Notes: generated by a model not told the origin, from the letters alone. A DNA stretch of 64,000 nucleotides from Cheiracanthium punctorium (GCA_038373885.1 JAWZYV010012397.1:620001-684000); one strand, 5' to 3'. Numbered from the stretch's first letter, positions 23,421-35,750 are shown. Program-made: numbers and translations.

Positions 23421-25276
23421 TCCGAGGTCGTGTCACATGACTAAAAAGCATTTTCAATTATTCGTCAAGAGCTAAATCTGGGCAGCGGTTTTCCAAGGTT
23501 TGTTATGACTTTTAAGACGCCTATGTGGCTGGCTGCCGGGACCGTCTACAAAATTACAAAGGAATTGCAAGGGACCGTGTATTAATTGCGGTTTTTGAAC
23601 GCGGATTTCTTTGTTCCATCTGAATTAAACTGCGTAGTTCCAGAAATATGGGATTTTCATAGACTTTTGACTTGTAATGTTATACAACGTTAAAGATAAT
23701 AATAATAGCAAAATAATACGTAAATATCTATTCGATTACAGAAAAGTTTTATCTGATAATAATGATTTTATTTGCAGATTTAATGATTTTAAAGACACGG
23801 ATGTTTATTAAACGCTATTGACAAATTATTGCTAACCTCTCTAATAATGATGATTTAAAGTTGCGAAAAATGATGAGCTATGGAAGTAAATACAGAATAA
23901 ACAATCGAACAAAAGTTTGACATATTGAACAGATTTTTAGAAATAACTTGGATGATTTCATTTAAAGTTAAGTTACAAATATTGCATACATCTTCAAGCT
24001 TCTTTTGAATGGAAATTCAATTTAATTAGTCTTTCAAAGCAAACTTTTAAAACATTTATGAAAATGTTAAAATTCAGATGAATATTTTAAATATATTTTA
24101 AAAATTTCGGAATCAATTGATAAATATAAAAATTATTTTGCTTTTTTCCTGTTAACAAAACCTCCAGCAATATTGTTACTCTTTGTACAGTTTTTATTTT
24201 ATTGCCGTTCTATAAGAAATAAAAAATAATAATATTTATATAAAGTGTAACAAAAATGCTGTTTTAAGAAAAAATTCTCACTTTTTCAAACAAAAACTGA
24301 AATTTAAGTAAACGAATTTAATGGACATGTGTACCTTTTTGCCACTCCCAAATTTCACAAATATCCTATTAAACTCAGATTTATTCACAATACCAGAAAC
24401 ACTATTAGTAGTACTGTCAATCTAATTTTAAATTATACTTTGTAAGATTTATAACTTTTTAAAAAATGAATTTATTTCAGCTGCTTCTGCTCTATCAAAA
24501 ATAGTTATTCAATTATTCAAAATTTAAATAATATTTTAATTTTAAATCTGGAAGAGTTTTTGATTTTGAAAATTTATTTACCGATACCCCTATCACAGAT
24601 TTGTATGATACACTTTTGAACATGCCTGATTATTTTCATATTAATACATAACTTAATAGAGAATGTTATGTTACAATATCTAATTTTTGCCTTAATAACA
24701 ACTACAGTATGATGCATATGTACTAAAGCCTACTTCTGCATACGCAATATTTGTACGAACGAAAATGGTTGGCAACAAGTCTGCTGCTTGCCGATTGGAC
24801 AGAACCACGGCTCTGATTTTGGATGTGAGGTTTTTTAGTTCGTTTGTGGCAAGAAATTTCATTTGAATTAACACGCTAAGTATTTTTCTTTCTTAATTGT
24901 ATTTTTTATTTTTTATTGTATTTTAAAGTATGACTATATGTCAGGCGAATTGATGCCCATTGCATTCCATTCAATTTATATACTTAAGAAATTTCTGGTC
25001 TAAAATCCGTATTGTTATTATCACACTTTGTTACTCATTTTTGAAATGAAAACAATAAATTTTATATATGAATCTTCTGGCACCAAGCAAGAAACCAATA
25101 CTATTACAGCGCCTTTCTCTCGCTGATGACGCTTGTCATTATGTATGTATTTCTATTTTGTTGTTTATGCATTTCTATTTTTTTTGCTTTTGACAAAGAC
25201 TTAAAGGGTTTTTTTCATGGGTACTAAACAGTTAAGCATTCTTTAATTCTTTGTCTGTTAGAGAGTTTGGACTAGG
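23421..25276. other. Gene-free AT-rich DNA
   Basis: No supported gene or repeat. Confidence 0.45.
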
Positions 25277-25814
25277 TAAATTTTAAAAATGTTCAGAATA
25301 AAGTAGGAGAAAAGACTGCATTAAGAAAAATTTCTTTCGTAAATTTTCAAAAAGTTACATTTTTTAATTTGTATATAAGCCTGTAGAAAAAAAATCCCAT
25401 TTAGTAAAAGGTGCCCCTACACTAACACACCTAATGTACAAAATTTCAGCTTTGCATCATAAAACTCTCAGAAATATGAAGATAAATATATGCTGACTTA
25501 AACCACTTTTCAGTGGTTCTCGAAGGGAGCAAGTCATTTTTTAAAGATATGTCTGAGACATTATGTGATGAAAGACAGAAATTTTGCACTCCCCTCATTA
25601 GTGTATGCGGTCCAATTTTAATTATTAAATTTTTTTGCCCGGGGGATGTATAAAAATTTCAAAGGTGTAACTTTTTTAAAATGAACGAAATGAGTTTTAC
25701 CTTTAGTTTTTCCTATTTTCTGTATTAGGTGGAACATTTTTTCAATTCACATTGTCCACTTATCTCTAATAGATAAAGAATAAAAGCGTGTTGCCACCAA
25801 TTTGGGACATACTG
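25277..25814. mobile_element. TIR element, family 2, copy B, left end lost
   Basis: Similar throughout to 7238-7940. Shared words include CGTAAATTTTCAAAAAGT near 25339, a segment on GATAAATATATGCTGACTTA near 25482, CTCTAATAGATA near 25766 and the right end GGGACATACTG against TA. The left terminal repeat is not recognisable, so the left boundary is approximate. Confidence 0.65.
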
Positions 25815-26689
25815 TATATGTTAGCTTTGTAAGTATTATTAAAAAAATAAACATTTTTAGTGAGATGTTTCACAGAAGCTCTGATAAAATGTATTTATTT
25901 TTCTGGAAAACAATAAACTAAAATTAGATGTAAGAATATTTATATAAGTTTCACTTTAGTTCCTGCTTTAAATGTAGGAATATGTGAACGAATAAACATA
26001 TCAAATTATTTCCAATGCTGTATTTTTAAAATTTGATTTAATTTTGAAATACTCCCTTTGTAAATGACTGCGCGATATATCACTCTAGATAAGCTTCTAA
26101 AGTTTTGTTAGTGCTAAATAAAATGCTAGTTAGATTCAGTTGTTTCACATTATGGGGGAGCCTATTAGGCAGACCAACGTTGCTCCCTATGAGTGGCCAC
26201 CTAATATGAACCAATTCCAAATGAGAGACCTAGTACCTGAAATCGACACCCCTAGAGATATTGTTTGAATATGGAGGACATTGGTGCCAAGAACAGATAT
26301 TACGTGTACCAGCTCTAAATAAAAATATTTTTTTCTTAAAAAGATTAAAAATGTAAACACTGAATTAAACTTACTCTTTTCACACTACTCTTTTACTACT
26401 ACTCTTGTACTACTCTTTTCACATGCCAAATTGATTAACTCCACCAGTCACATAAAAATTGTAACGTTACTCCGGATTATTATTTGTCTATTCTCTCTTA
26501 TTAATTTTATATACAGTTAGATGAAGTTTACATCTGTATCTATGCATTCTACAATATTTATTCGAATTTATTTTTTAAAAGAAATTTTAAAAAACCATGT
26601 ACATTATTTCATCGCATTTCTCAGCTTTTTGTTTTGGATATTTAATCGATTTGTACAGTGAGCAACTCGAATAGTAACAATTTGAAAAA
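25815..26689. other. Gene-free AT-rich DNA
   Basis: No supported gene. A short repeated word ACTACTCTT occurs near 26384-26412. Confidence 0.45.
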
Positions 26690-26722
26690 AATGTTATTCT
26701 ATTGCAATACAATTCTTTCATA

Positions 26723-27165
26723 CAGAGTGATTCGAAATTAGTTTTACAAACTTTCAGGAGGGGTAGGATACGCCAAGACGGTTCAGAATCACACAGCAAT
26801 GCGGGATCGGAAACGTCGTCTTCATGTACCCGTTAATAATCGCTTTGGAAGAAGTGTTGAAGTGGGCGTCTAATTTCTTAACCAAGTTTCATAAATAATG
26901 GGCAATCCTCCAATAATTTCATCAATGTAATGAAAGAAAAAATTCTGTATCAACAATTTTTATCGAGTACAATTGGTGAAAGATGAATTAGTTTTTGAAA
27001 AACCATGGTCGGAAAGTTTACTATTACTTGGACACTTCTTCTGAAGTGATTTTTAACAGGTACAGGAAGACGACGTTTCCGACCCGCATTGCTGTGGGAT
27101 TCTGAACCGTCTTGGTGTATCCTATCCCACCTAAAAGTTTGTAAAGCTAATTTCGAATCACCCTG
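26723..27165. mobile_element. TIR foldback element, family 1, copy B
   Basis: Begins CAGAGTGATTCGAAATTAG and ends CTAATTTCGAATCACCCTG, with TA on both sides. Each arm is about 165 bp and includes GACGGTTCAGAATC and GGAAACGTCGTCTTC in opposite orientations. It matches copy A at 2937-3401. Some arm frames read as peptides (RKRRLPVPVKNHFRRSVQV), but both arms carry the same sequence, so these are not independent evidence of coding. The bases just outside the TA sites are also inverted copies of each other (26690-26720 and 27171-27205). Confidence 0.8.
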
Positions 27166-27233
27166 TATATATATAAAAGAATTGTATTGCAATAGAATAA
27201 CATACATATTTATATAATATGTGCATGTCTGTA

Positions 27234-27800
27234 CAGTGGTGGCCAAAATTGTGGACACTTTTGGAAACTTTTTTTTTGTTTTCGTTCGTATGCGTATAAA
27301 AAATGTTATGTTTCACAAAATGCATACTCTTTTACATCATTTAAAGATAATTTAATACTGATTTCAATACATAAGACAAAATTAAATTATTTGAAATACA
27401 AGAAAAGTTAAAGGGTAATAATTATCGAGATAAATTACATATTGAAGATTGCAGTGAGTTGTCAGCAGTTTGTAAGGTAGCCTTAATTTTTTATTACAGC
27501 TTTACATCGATGTTTCATTGAGCTGACGAGAGTTTTAAGGTCAGGAATATAACAGTGATTGACCTGGAAAGTTAAAAATTACAATCCCATTCATCACTGC
27601 ATTTGCTTTTTAGATTAAAGTAATTATAACTTTTGTTCTATTGCACATATTTAAAATTAGCTTTGAGTAGAGAAAACAGTATTAAATTCTCTTTAAAATG
27701 ATATATGATGTTGCATTTGTGAAAAGTAGCACTTCTTATAAGCATATAAAGTTAGAAAACCTAACATTTCCAAAAGTGTCCACAATTCTGGCCACCACTG
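27234..27800. mobile_element. Tc1/mariner-type miniature element
   Basis: The ends are CAGTGGTGGCCAAAATTGTG and its inverse CACAATTCTGGCCACCACTG, extending to about 34 bp with one mismatch. TA lies on both sides (27232-27233 and 27801-27802). The 567-bp interior is AT-rich and codes for nothing recognisable, so mobility would need a transposase from elsewhere. Confidence 0.85.
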
Positions 27801-27873
27801 TATATACAATAGTAACCTGGGCAGTCTTTAGTATTTTTGATAAAATAGTGAAGCCTTGTTCAGTACAGTAGCA

Positions 27874-28015
27874 GCCGTATTCACCAAATACTTGACACCC
27901 GTGTTAACCCACCAAAACGAGAGAACGAGAGTAAGATGTCGAATGGATGTATATTTGATGTCTATTTAACCTCTGAAGGGGTTAACACGGGTGTCAAGTT
28001 CTTGGTGAATGCGGC
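27874..28015. repeat. 142-bp hairpin element
   Basis: The left arm contains TATTCACCAAATACTTGAC followed by ACCCGTGTTAACCC. The right arm contains the inverse, GGGTTAACACGGGTGTC then AAGTTCTTGGTGAATGC. Arms of about 37 bp have two mismatches; the loop is about 68 bp. Probably a miniature element; the superfamily is undetermined. Confidence 0.75.
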
Positions 28016-29035
28016 CATTAGATTGTTTTTAGAATAAATTTTTAGAAAAACTTAAAATAAAATTAATTCTCTATTTAACTCATCCATAACCCTGCAAAGC
28101 TATATGTTGATTAACTAAAGATATCTATTTAAATTCAATACTGCAGCTTACATTAAATTTATTGTTATATTATTATTTTTCACTTAACACAAAGCTCACC
28201 GAAACTGAATGTTTACATCACAACGCACTCTTGTTTTATTCAAGGTTTTCGTAAATTCTCCTCGCGTGCCACTTCAAATAAAATATTTGAAATTCCGGTT
28301 GAAAGCTAAAGTACGGGGATTTATTGAATGAGCTCTATTCCTTCATTCAAACTTCACACATCAAAGGAATGAATTTTCAAATTTTTACGCATTCGTGCTC
28401 AAATATACTTATATTTATGACTGCGAGAAACTCCGAAAGAAGGTTTTAAAGATTGAAACAGTTCTATTTACACTAACACACCGAAAAAGAACCTCTGCAC
28501 AAACCTTTTGAAAGTGTATTATTTTCCCGAAAGTCGTGTCTTCAAAAATAACCATAGAATATTTTGCTACAAAATTAATGAGACTTTCACGCTAAACTTG
28601 TTTTTTTAACTTAAAGACTTAGTTACTTCCGCTTTAAAATGTCCAAGGTGCTTTAAAAGCAGAAGGTTGGAGGCACCGCTTAATTGGATGAAAGTTATGT
28701 TGATGAATGGCAAAATTTAAGTAATTATGCATCTCCATTCCACGCATGAGATACTTGAACATTCAGAGATGAACTCAAGCCTGATTTTACAAATCATCTT
28801 TAAAAGATTTTAGCATTATAATCGTTATTTAAATATTTAATCTTGTTCTTGTGGCTTTAATATCTTTGAATACAAGGTTTTTTAAAAAAGCTTTTTTTAA
28901 ATCAAACTTTTTATTTAAAGATTGACTAAAATGTATAGAATAATTTTTGAGATACTTTTCGAGCTCAAATACTTATTTCAACATGAAAATGCGCGCTAGC
29001 TCATCGATCATTGTCGGAGGTACTCATAAAACTCA
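28016..29035. other. Gene-free AT-rich DNA
   Basis: No supported gene or repeat. Confidence 0.45.
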
Positions 29036-29039
29036 TTAA

Positions 29040-29338
29040 CCCCTGGCCCATCAGGCCAATTTATCTATAAAGGGACTTTAATACCAGATTATTAAATTCT
29101 GTTTAATAAATTTGTTCACCTATTATGGATATAGAGTGAAAATGAAGTCTAAAAATATCGAGTTGTAAAAATATCATAGCTTAGAATGCTAGATAACAAT
29201 TATACACTGTGTTTAAGCATACCAGGTAGAAAGAAGTCTATTCAATAATACCACGAACGTACACAGGTACGTCCATGGTATTTATGTGAGACACGCATTA
29301 TAAAAACGTATGCAAATACGTCAATGGTGCGCAAAGGA
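29040..29338. mobile_element. Possible piggyBac-type miniature element
   Basis: TTAA lies at 29036-29039 and again at 29339-29342. The ends read CCCCTGGCCCATCAGG on the left and, inverted, TCCTTTGCGCACCATTGACG on the right. They are similar but clearly diverged. TTAA target sites are characteristic of piggyBac. The interior has repeated ACGTAC words (AACGTACACAGGTACGTCC near 29257) and no coding sequence. The pairing of ends is only moderate. Confidence 0.45.
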
Positions 29339-29489
29339 TTAAATACATTTTTTTAATGTAAAATATAATATAATTTATGAAAGCTTGAGGCGATTACCTA
29401 TTTATTTGTATATGAAGTCAAAGGAAGTACTAACGCCACAAGATTTTGTAAATTATATCCTATTACTTTAAACTTAAAAGATAGCCAAA

Positions 29490-29880
29490 CAGGGTGAATA
29501 CAAATGATGGACCCGAATTTTAGAAATCATATTTTCGAAACTGCTGCACATATTACAATAAGGGATACGTGAAAGTAAAGAGAAATATACCAAGTCTTTT
29601 TTTTCAGCAACAAATGTTCGGTGCATGACCTTCTAGTTATACGTTCAATTTGTAATCCAGTTCGTTTCATACATTGTGTGACATCACTCTATCAATGTTT
29701 AGTAATGCTGCACAAATGTGTTCGTTAAGTTCTGGCAATGTTTTCGGTATAGGTGGTGCATAAACAATGTCTTTGACGTAACCCCACAGAAAGAAATCTC
29801 ATGGTGTTAGGTCTGGGGATCTTGATGGTCATATGATTAAGGGTAAATATGTAAATCGGGTCCATTTTTTGTACTCACCC
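29490..29880 (-). mobile_element. Internally deleted mariner-like element, second type
   Basis: The left end is CAGGGTGAATACAAATGATG then GACCCGA. The right end, inverted, is GGGTGAGTACAAAAAATGG then ACCCGA, lacking the outermost bases. In between lies a minus-strand transposase C-terminal remnant. The terminal sequence differs from that of 10202-10708, so this is a related but separate family. Confidence 0.7.
29608..29822 (-). pseudogene. Mariner-like transposase, C-terminal remnant
   Basis: The minus strand reads RSPDLTP, a stop where Cys is usual, then DFFLWGYVKDIVYAPPIPKT followed by LPELNEHICAALLNI, another stop after MSHNV, and NELDYKL near the end. SPDLTPxDFFLWGYVKD is the block around the third catalytic Asp of mariner-like transposases, and APPIP plus LPEL are typical of the arthropod members. 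Only about 70 codons remain and at least three stops are present. The DNA-binding domain and the first two catalytic Asp residues are absent. Confidence 0.75.
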
Positions 29881-30925
29881 ACCTTCACCTTTTTTGTACT
29901 TTCTAGTACCTCCGCTGTTGATAGTGAGCTAAGGTGTATCAATGAGATAAGGTGAGGGATAATTTATAATAGCTCATAAATAATTTCAGCACATTTTTTT
30001 GTCAAATCTTTGCTTAAATAATATTTTATTGTGACAATAATTTACTTACTATTATATAAAAGCATACCAAAACACTAAATTTTAAATTAGTGCTATTCGT
30101 GACACTCGTCTGAAATGCATGACAATTAAACAAAACCTCCATTCATTTTTAATAAAATCTGAGACAAATACAAGTGAATGTTTACAGCATTTTTCCTTCG
30201 CTCCTTCTCCTAGTTGTAAGAGATATTTAAGAGATGTATTATTAATTACGAAACTTAACACAATTCATACGGAACAGAGCATTTCTTTCCTAAAAAAAAA
30301 ACTCACTGTAAAATCTTTTCACAGAATTTTATATAAAGTTCATAACAAAAGAGAGCAACAACTTTTTTATCATTGTTGTTATTTATTTTCATCATCTCGC
30401 ATTGTTTCCTTTGTTCGTTATTCATTGTTTAACAAAACAAATTAAATGAATAAAGTTTTGCCCACTATTTAATATAATAGCAATTGTGATTTAGAGAAAA
30501 AAAAATAAGTCTTCCCATAACTTGCCGTTTGCGCAATTTTCTGAGTCAAGTGATACAGTCAAGAGAACTGAAGAGGAAACAGCCTGCATTAGTTAAATCT
30601 TCGAGATCAGTTCACATCATCTGTTTTGGGAGTTAGTTTCACAATTTTTTTTTCTTCGTCTATTTCTTCGGGGAGCAACCCGCGAGAAAAAAATTTTATT
30701 TAGCCTCCCGAGCATTTCAACTAAATATATTCAGAGCGCTGATTTACTTATAGAACCAAAGGACACATATGTCACTTATATCGTGATTTAACTCAGTTTG
30801 ATGGTTTTGTGCGAGGGTTCTCAGTGGAGTTAAATATTAAACAATTACTGTATCATAAACGAATTGCTGATACATTTATTAACACTGATCATGGTGTTTT
30901 TTTCTGTTTTGCTTTTATAAATTAA
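29881..30925. other. Gene-free AT-rich DNA
   Basis: An open frame of 108 codons (30119-30445) has no known domain and AT-driven composition. No gene supported. Confidence 0.4.
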
Positions 30926-32452
30926 CTAGCGACCCGCCCCGGCTCCTCACGGATGTAATATAAAAAAAAAAAAAAACAGAGTTGAAAAATGTGAAGTTAC
31001 TGCCTTTGATTATAGAATTTCTCTGTAAACAATGTTTGCAGCTGACTTTTCGGTACACCATAAAAGCACTCAACGCTCAGGTCTAAACCCGCAGCGTTGA
31101 ATATCTGACCTTGCAATTTGTTCATTGTCATAGAAGATTCGTTGGTATCAATGGGATCCGGGGAATTAACAAGGTTTCTCCAGTTCCACATCCGGTCAGA
31201 ATTGTGCAGTCTACAGTGAAAGTTTTTTGAGATTTTACCTGCAGACGCTTACCGTTGCACAATTTGGGTGGATTAATGTTTCGTAATATAATAACAGGAC
31301 TCCTTTCTTTTAAAACCAATTTATGTGGGGGCACTCCAGAAGGTTGCAAGCAATTGAGAAATTCTGATGGGAAATGTACAGCATCTTTCTGGTCCATTAC
31401 GGTGTCTACAGAGTAGTATATTTGCGTCTGTGTATTAACCTTCGAGTACACGACTAAGACAAACTTCACGTTCAACAGACGTTTCCCTAATTCTACTCAA
31501 ATTATTTCTCTTGTATTAGATAGCCTGATTTCCCGTTCTTCTTCGGGTTCATCATTAAGACGTAAACGTTTTCTGAACGAAATAATGAAGGAGTCTAGTA
31601 AATACCTGCAACTCTTGCAAGTATCCGGTACGTAATATTTAAAAATGAAAATAAAAACAGGATTTACTTCTTCTAAAAAATAACATGGACTGAAATCCAC
31701 AAATAAATTAACATCTCTCAACAGTCAATCAATAAACTTATATATTTTGTAAAAAATGTCACACTACTAGCCAAGCACTCGCTCAATATCGGCAACATTC
31801 CGCAAATTTCCGGATTCCGATTTGCTATGAATAACCACCCAGGTCATACAAAAGAGGGGGATCAATCAATCTTGTTAATTTCAAACAGGTATTCCGAGCT
31901 AACCGAAATCGGATAAGTTACGAAATAATTTTGCACATGGCGTAATTTTTTCATCAGAGATTATTAATTTAAATTGATATTTAAAGCGATTTATTAAACT
32001 AGTGAAAAATAAGTCCCCCAGTCTAATATTATTTCGCTCGTTGCATAATTTTTTCGTGAAAGTCTGTTAATTGGGTTTCTAAACTCGTAATTTTTAAAAA
32101 CTGCATTTTTAAACTCGTGACGTCAAAATAACGTCAGTCTCGCTTGCAATATCTAAAGCATTAATTTCACGTTGTTCACTGATCTAATTTTATAGGATGC
32201 GAAACCGATTATTACAGATATTTCGCGTGCTTTAAGCCGAAAATTGCGAAGGCGTAAGTATTGTATTTTTCTTCGAATATTGTGTTTCCTGCTTACATAA
32301 CAACTTAATTAGGTTTTATTATATATATAAACCTTCTGTAAAAAATTATGTAATTGATGGTTAAAGTCGCATCAAAATCCGTTGAGTAGTTTAGAAGTTA
32401 GCAGATATACAGACAGACGCCGAAAGCGACTTTGTTTTGTACGATCTAGAGA
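30926..32452 (-). mobile_element. Helitron with both ends, non-autonomous
   Basis: Read on the minus strand, the element starts TCTCTAGATCGTACAAAACA (5' end at 32452) and ends GGGGCGGGTCGCTAG (3' end at 30926). Helitrons start TC and end CTRR after a small hairpin. Here the 3' end CTAG follows a GC-rich segment that could fold weakly (CCG with CGG). The base before the 5' end is A and the base after the 3' end is T, as expected for insertion between A and T without duplication. The helicase remnant lies just inside the 3' end in the right orientation. The 1527-bp length is far too short for an autonomous copy. Confidence 0.7.
30997..31475 (-). pseudogene. Helitron helicase (PIF1-like) C-terminal remnant
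   Basis: The minus strand reads YYSVDTVMDQKDAVHFPSEF, LNCLQPSGVPPHKLVLKE, VIILRNINPPKLCNGKRL and LIPRIPLIPT. In a second frame it continues MTMNKLQGQIFNAAGLDLSV. These blocks match the last part of the PIF1-family helicase of arthropod Helitrons; NKxQGQ corresponds to the NKSQGQT motif near the C-terminus. The stretch between the IPLIPT block and MTMNKLQGQ seems about 15 residues shorter than usual, consistent with a small deletion that also changed frame. The ATP-binding motifs and the Rep (HUH) nuclease are absent. Confidence 0.75.
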
Positions 32453-34750
32453 TTTTTTAATCTTCTGGCTTTTAACAATTTTCAGTTTCATCATGCCTTT
32501 CAAAATTCAGATTAATCGACAGTGAAAGTATTTCCCTTAAAATCCCCTGTTTCTGCACTTCTGGTAAAAACAAAACTTCTAAGCATTTTACATGTAGCTC
32601 ATCAGGAAATAAATATGTTATAAATTAATCGAGAGAGGTAAGTTGCACACTTCCCAACTGAATGCATAGTGAAAAAGTAATCAAATAAGAAAGCCTCTCT
32701 AAAGTATTTCATTGGTGACCTCCCATACATTTTATTATTTTTTATAGCCCCGTTGAAGAAGCTAAAAATGCTGTGAGTCTTCATTATGAAACGAAACTTT
32801 CTATTGTAAATGTCAATAACACAGATAAATTTCATGGCAATCGATGGATATTTACGGAAGTTAAAACACAAAGAGTCAGTCTAACTAAAGTCATAAAGAA
32901 TTTTAGCTATTTTTTAAAGTTTTAATAAAATGTATTTTTTGTTTCATGTATGCCCCTGTAAAACGCTATAAAAGCTACACGTAGTTATCAGTTAGGAACA
33001 TGTAACAGTATATATTAATAGCGTGTAAATTTTTTCGTGTTAATATCTTTATTAAAAGGTTGCTGGAATACTTTTCATTTTTAAAACTTATTTTTAGCAC
33101 TTTTTTGCGTTAAAAGGTGTAAAAATGTTATTTAAAAAGGCAAAGGTGTAAAAAATCTGGATAGTTAATGGTTAGCATACCAAACACTGTTTGTTGACTT
33201 ATGCATTAGAAATCTACTTTGTGTATGAATGTTTGATGCAGATTCAGTTATTCCACTAAACTGTGCATTTCACTCTAATTAGTCTTCATGTTCATAATAT
33301 AGTTACAGTATGATAAAAAAAAAATCAAAGTAATCAAGAAAAAAGTACAAGCTAAATCAACTGTTTATAAACACTTTTCAAAAACAATGTGTTGCTTGCT
33401 TTTTATTTATTACTCGTATGCTCACATGCTGTTTATAAATAAAGCACATTACAAATACTAGATAAAGTAAACAGAACAATGCCATAATCATCTATAAAGC
33501 TTAGATTATACATGAATTCTTTTGTGCTCCCTATTAAAAGATTTACTTGTGCTACGCACACTACTTTAAACATTAAATAAGTTGTTATCACCATATCCTT
33601 AAACACACTAAAAATAGACTTCAATTAACAATGATATGTGCGAGTGTCCAAATTCTCAGCGTGATCTTGTAAAAGAGGAATAAATAAGACGTACGCCATT
33701 TTTCAAATTGTACATACTGTCAGAACTTAACAGCAAACTTTCGTTTCGTTTTGTACAAGTACAAAAACGTTTATGGGAAATTACCTTCAGAGTTTCCTTT
33801 TGTCGAAAGGTTAATGGATTTTAGTGGGTGTTTTTCTTAATAAATCATTCTCAGACTTAATTATAGGCGTAAAATAAAAATTTGTATAATCAAACTAGAA
33901 AAAAATCTCGAAAACATCGATTATGAAATGCTTTTTTCCGACACAAATATTTTTTAAGGCTTACACTACTGCATAGCAAATAAATAAACCGAATAAAAGC
34001 GACAGTAAAATACCTTTTAAACAGCAAAATGAAGACAGCATGTAGTATGACTTTCTCCTCAGTAAGTTTAGTTTGAAGACATAATATTAGTAAAATCAGC
34101 CGATACGAAGACCAGTGTAGTAGGACGATTACTATTGTGAACAAAACATAAGCTCTTCCGTGCAAGAACCTTTAGCTTATGGTTTACAGTTACATAGAAA
34201 GGTAGAATAGTTAAAGAAAATAGTTAAAGGAACTGATCCTATGAAATGAAAAACATTTTTTTATTTGCCTAATATACATAATGCGGATCAAAATTTAACC
34301 TAAGGTCGAGTATATTTCAGAATGTGAATAGATAATTAATTTTTCTAACAGAGTAAACATAATCCAGCAATTTCTGTTCACACGCTGTATTCCTCCTCTT
34401 TAAACATGAGCAGTTTCAAAGGAACGAAGATGTTTTATGCTGGTCTGAAAGAGAAAAAAATGTTAATTATAACAAAAACCAGTAATTATAACAAAAATTT
34501 GGTTTATGTTCTTTTGTGAAGGAACAGTAGTATTTTTGTGAGTATACAGTAAACGTTTGTCTCTACTACACGTTCCCAGCTGTTTAAAACCGCAATTTTT
34601 CGAAAATATCGCTCTGCTTATTTTAAGCCATCTATAAAAGTATAGGTATCAACTAATATTAATTAACTATGCAAACTTAAGTTTATTGCTATTATAAATA
34701 AAAGGCAGGTTATACCTATAAAGGAAATTTTTATTTATATATTTAATCCC

Positions 34751-34755
<5 letters not shown>
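32453..34755. other. Gene-free AT-rich DNA
   Basis: No gene or repeat structure supported. Confidence 0.45.
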
Positions 34756-34782
<27 letters not shown>

Positions 34783-34784
34783 TA
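34756..34784. repeat. TA microsatellite
   Basis: About 13 TA units directly against the left end of the foldback element. Confidence 0.9.
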
Positions 34785-35681
34785 GGGTGACGCAAAAAAA
34801 ACGACTATTTATTTTTTAGGCTCGTGTGAAAAAAATGTTAGTTTTTGATGTTTTAAGAGCCTCCTCCAAAGGACAGCTCAAAAAAGTTTTTTATGAGGTC
34901 GCTCAAAATTTTTTTTAAATTTCAAAAATCGTGAAAAATCGACCTTTTTTGTTTATTTTTTTTGGTTACGGTATAATTTTATAGACAAAAAAAAGTTTCT
35001 AAAAATTTCAGTTCAAAATTTAAATTTTGAAAGGTCGCTCACAATTTTTAAAAATTTATTAGTGCATTATTTTAGATTTTTTCGAGCAAACTTTTAATAT
35101 TCAAATTAAAATTCCATACTTTTTTTCTTTTATTTAGTACAATAATCAATAAAAATACACCACAAGATGAACTAATAATCAAGCACAATATAGAAAACAT
35201 AATTTTTTTAATTTAATAATTTTATTCAATCAACTACAACATTTTAACAATATTTCATCTGAAACTAAATTTTAACAGGTCTTTTTTTTATTTTTAGTTC
35301 ATCTCGTAGTGTATTTTTATCGATTATTGTACTAAAAAGAAAAAAATGTATGGAATTTTAATTTGAATAGTAAAAGTTTGCTCGAAAAAATCTAAAGTAA
35401 TGCACTAATAAATTTTTAAAAATTGTGAGCGACCTTTCAAAATTTAAATTTTGAACTGAAATTTTTAGAAACTTTTTTTTGTCTATAAAATTATACCGTA
35501 ACCAAAAAAAATAAACGAAAAAGGTCGATTTTTCACGATTTTTGAAATTTAAAAAAAATTTTGAGCGACCTCATAAAAAACTTTTTTGAGCTGTCCTTTG
35601 GAGGAGGCTCTTAAAACATCAAAAACTAACATTTTTTCACACGAGATTAAAAAAAAAAATAGTCGGTTTTTTGCGTCACCC
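34785..35681. mobile_element. 897-bp foldback element
   Basis: The ends are GGGTGACGCAAAAAA and its inverse TTTTTTGCGTCACCC, with TA outside each. Almost the whole element is an inverted repeat. The left arm runs to about 35180 and the right arm starts near 35290. Matched landmarks include CCTCCTCCAAAGGACAGCTC (34861) with its inverse near 35593, and TTCGAGCAAACTTTTA near 35079 with its inverse near 35366. Arms are about 395 bp and appear to match at well above 90%, around a loop of about 110 bp. There is no coding sequence. A TIR this long suggests foldback formation or a MITE built from one transposon end copied head to head. Confidence 0.88.
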
Positions 35682-35701
35682 TAATATATATAACTATATA
35701 T

Positions 35702-35750
35702 ACATAGTATTGAGATATTTTTAAGTAACTACAATATCTCAATACTATGT
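35702..35750. repeat. Perfect 18-bp-arm hairpin
   Basis: ACATAGTATTGAGATATT at 35702-35719 is followed by its exact inverse at 35733-35750, with a 13-base loop. Confidence 0.9.

Noticed and set aside
26950..27258. Minus-strand frame of 102 codons with RKRRLPVPVKNHFRRSV
   Set aside because: It sits in one arm of an inverted-repeat element whose other arm carries the same sequence, and it crosses the element end.
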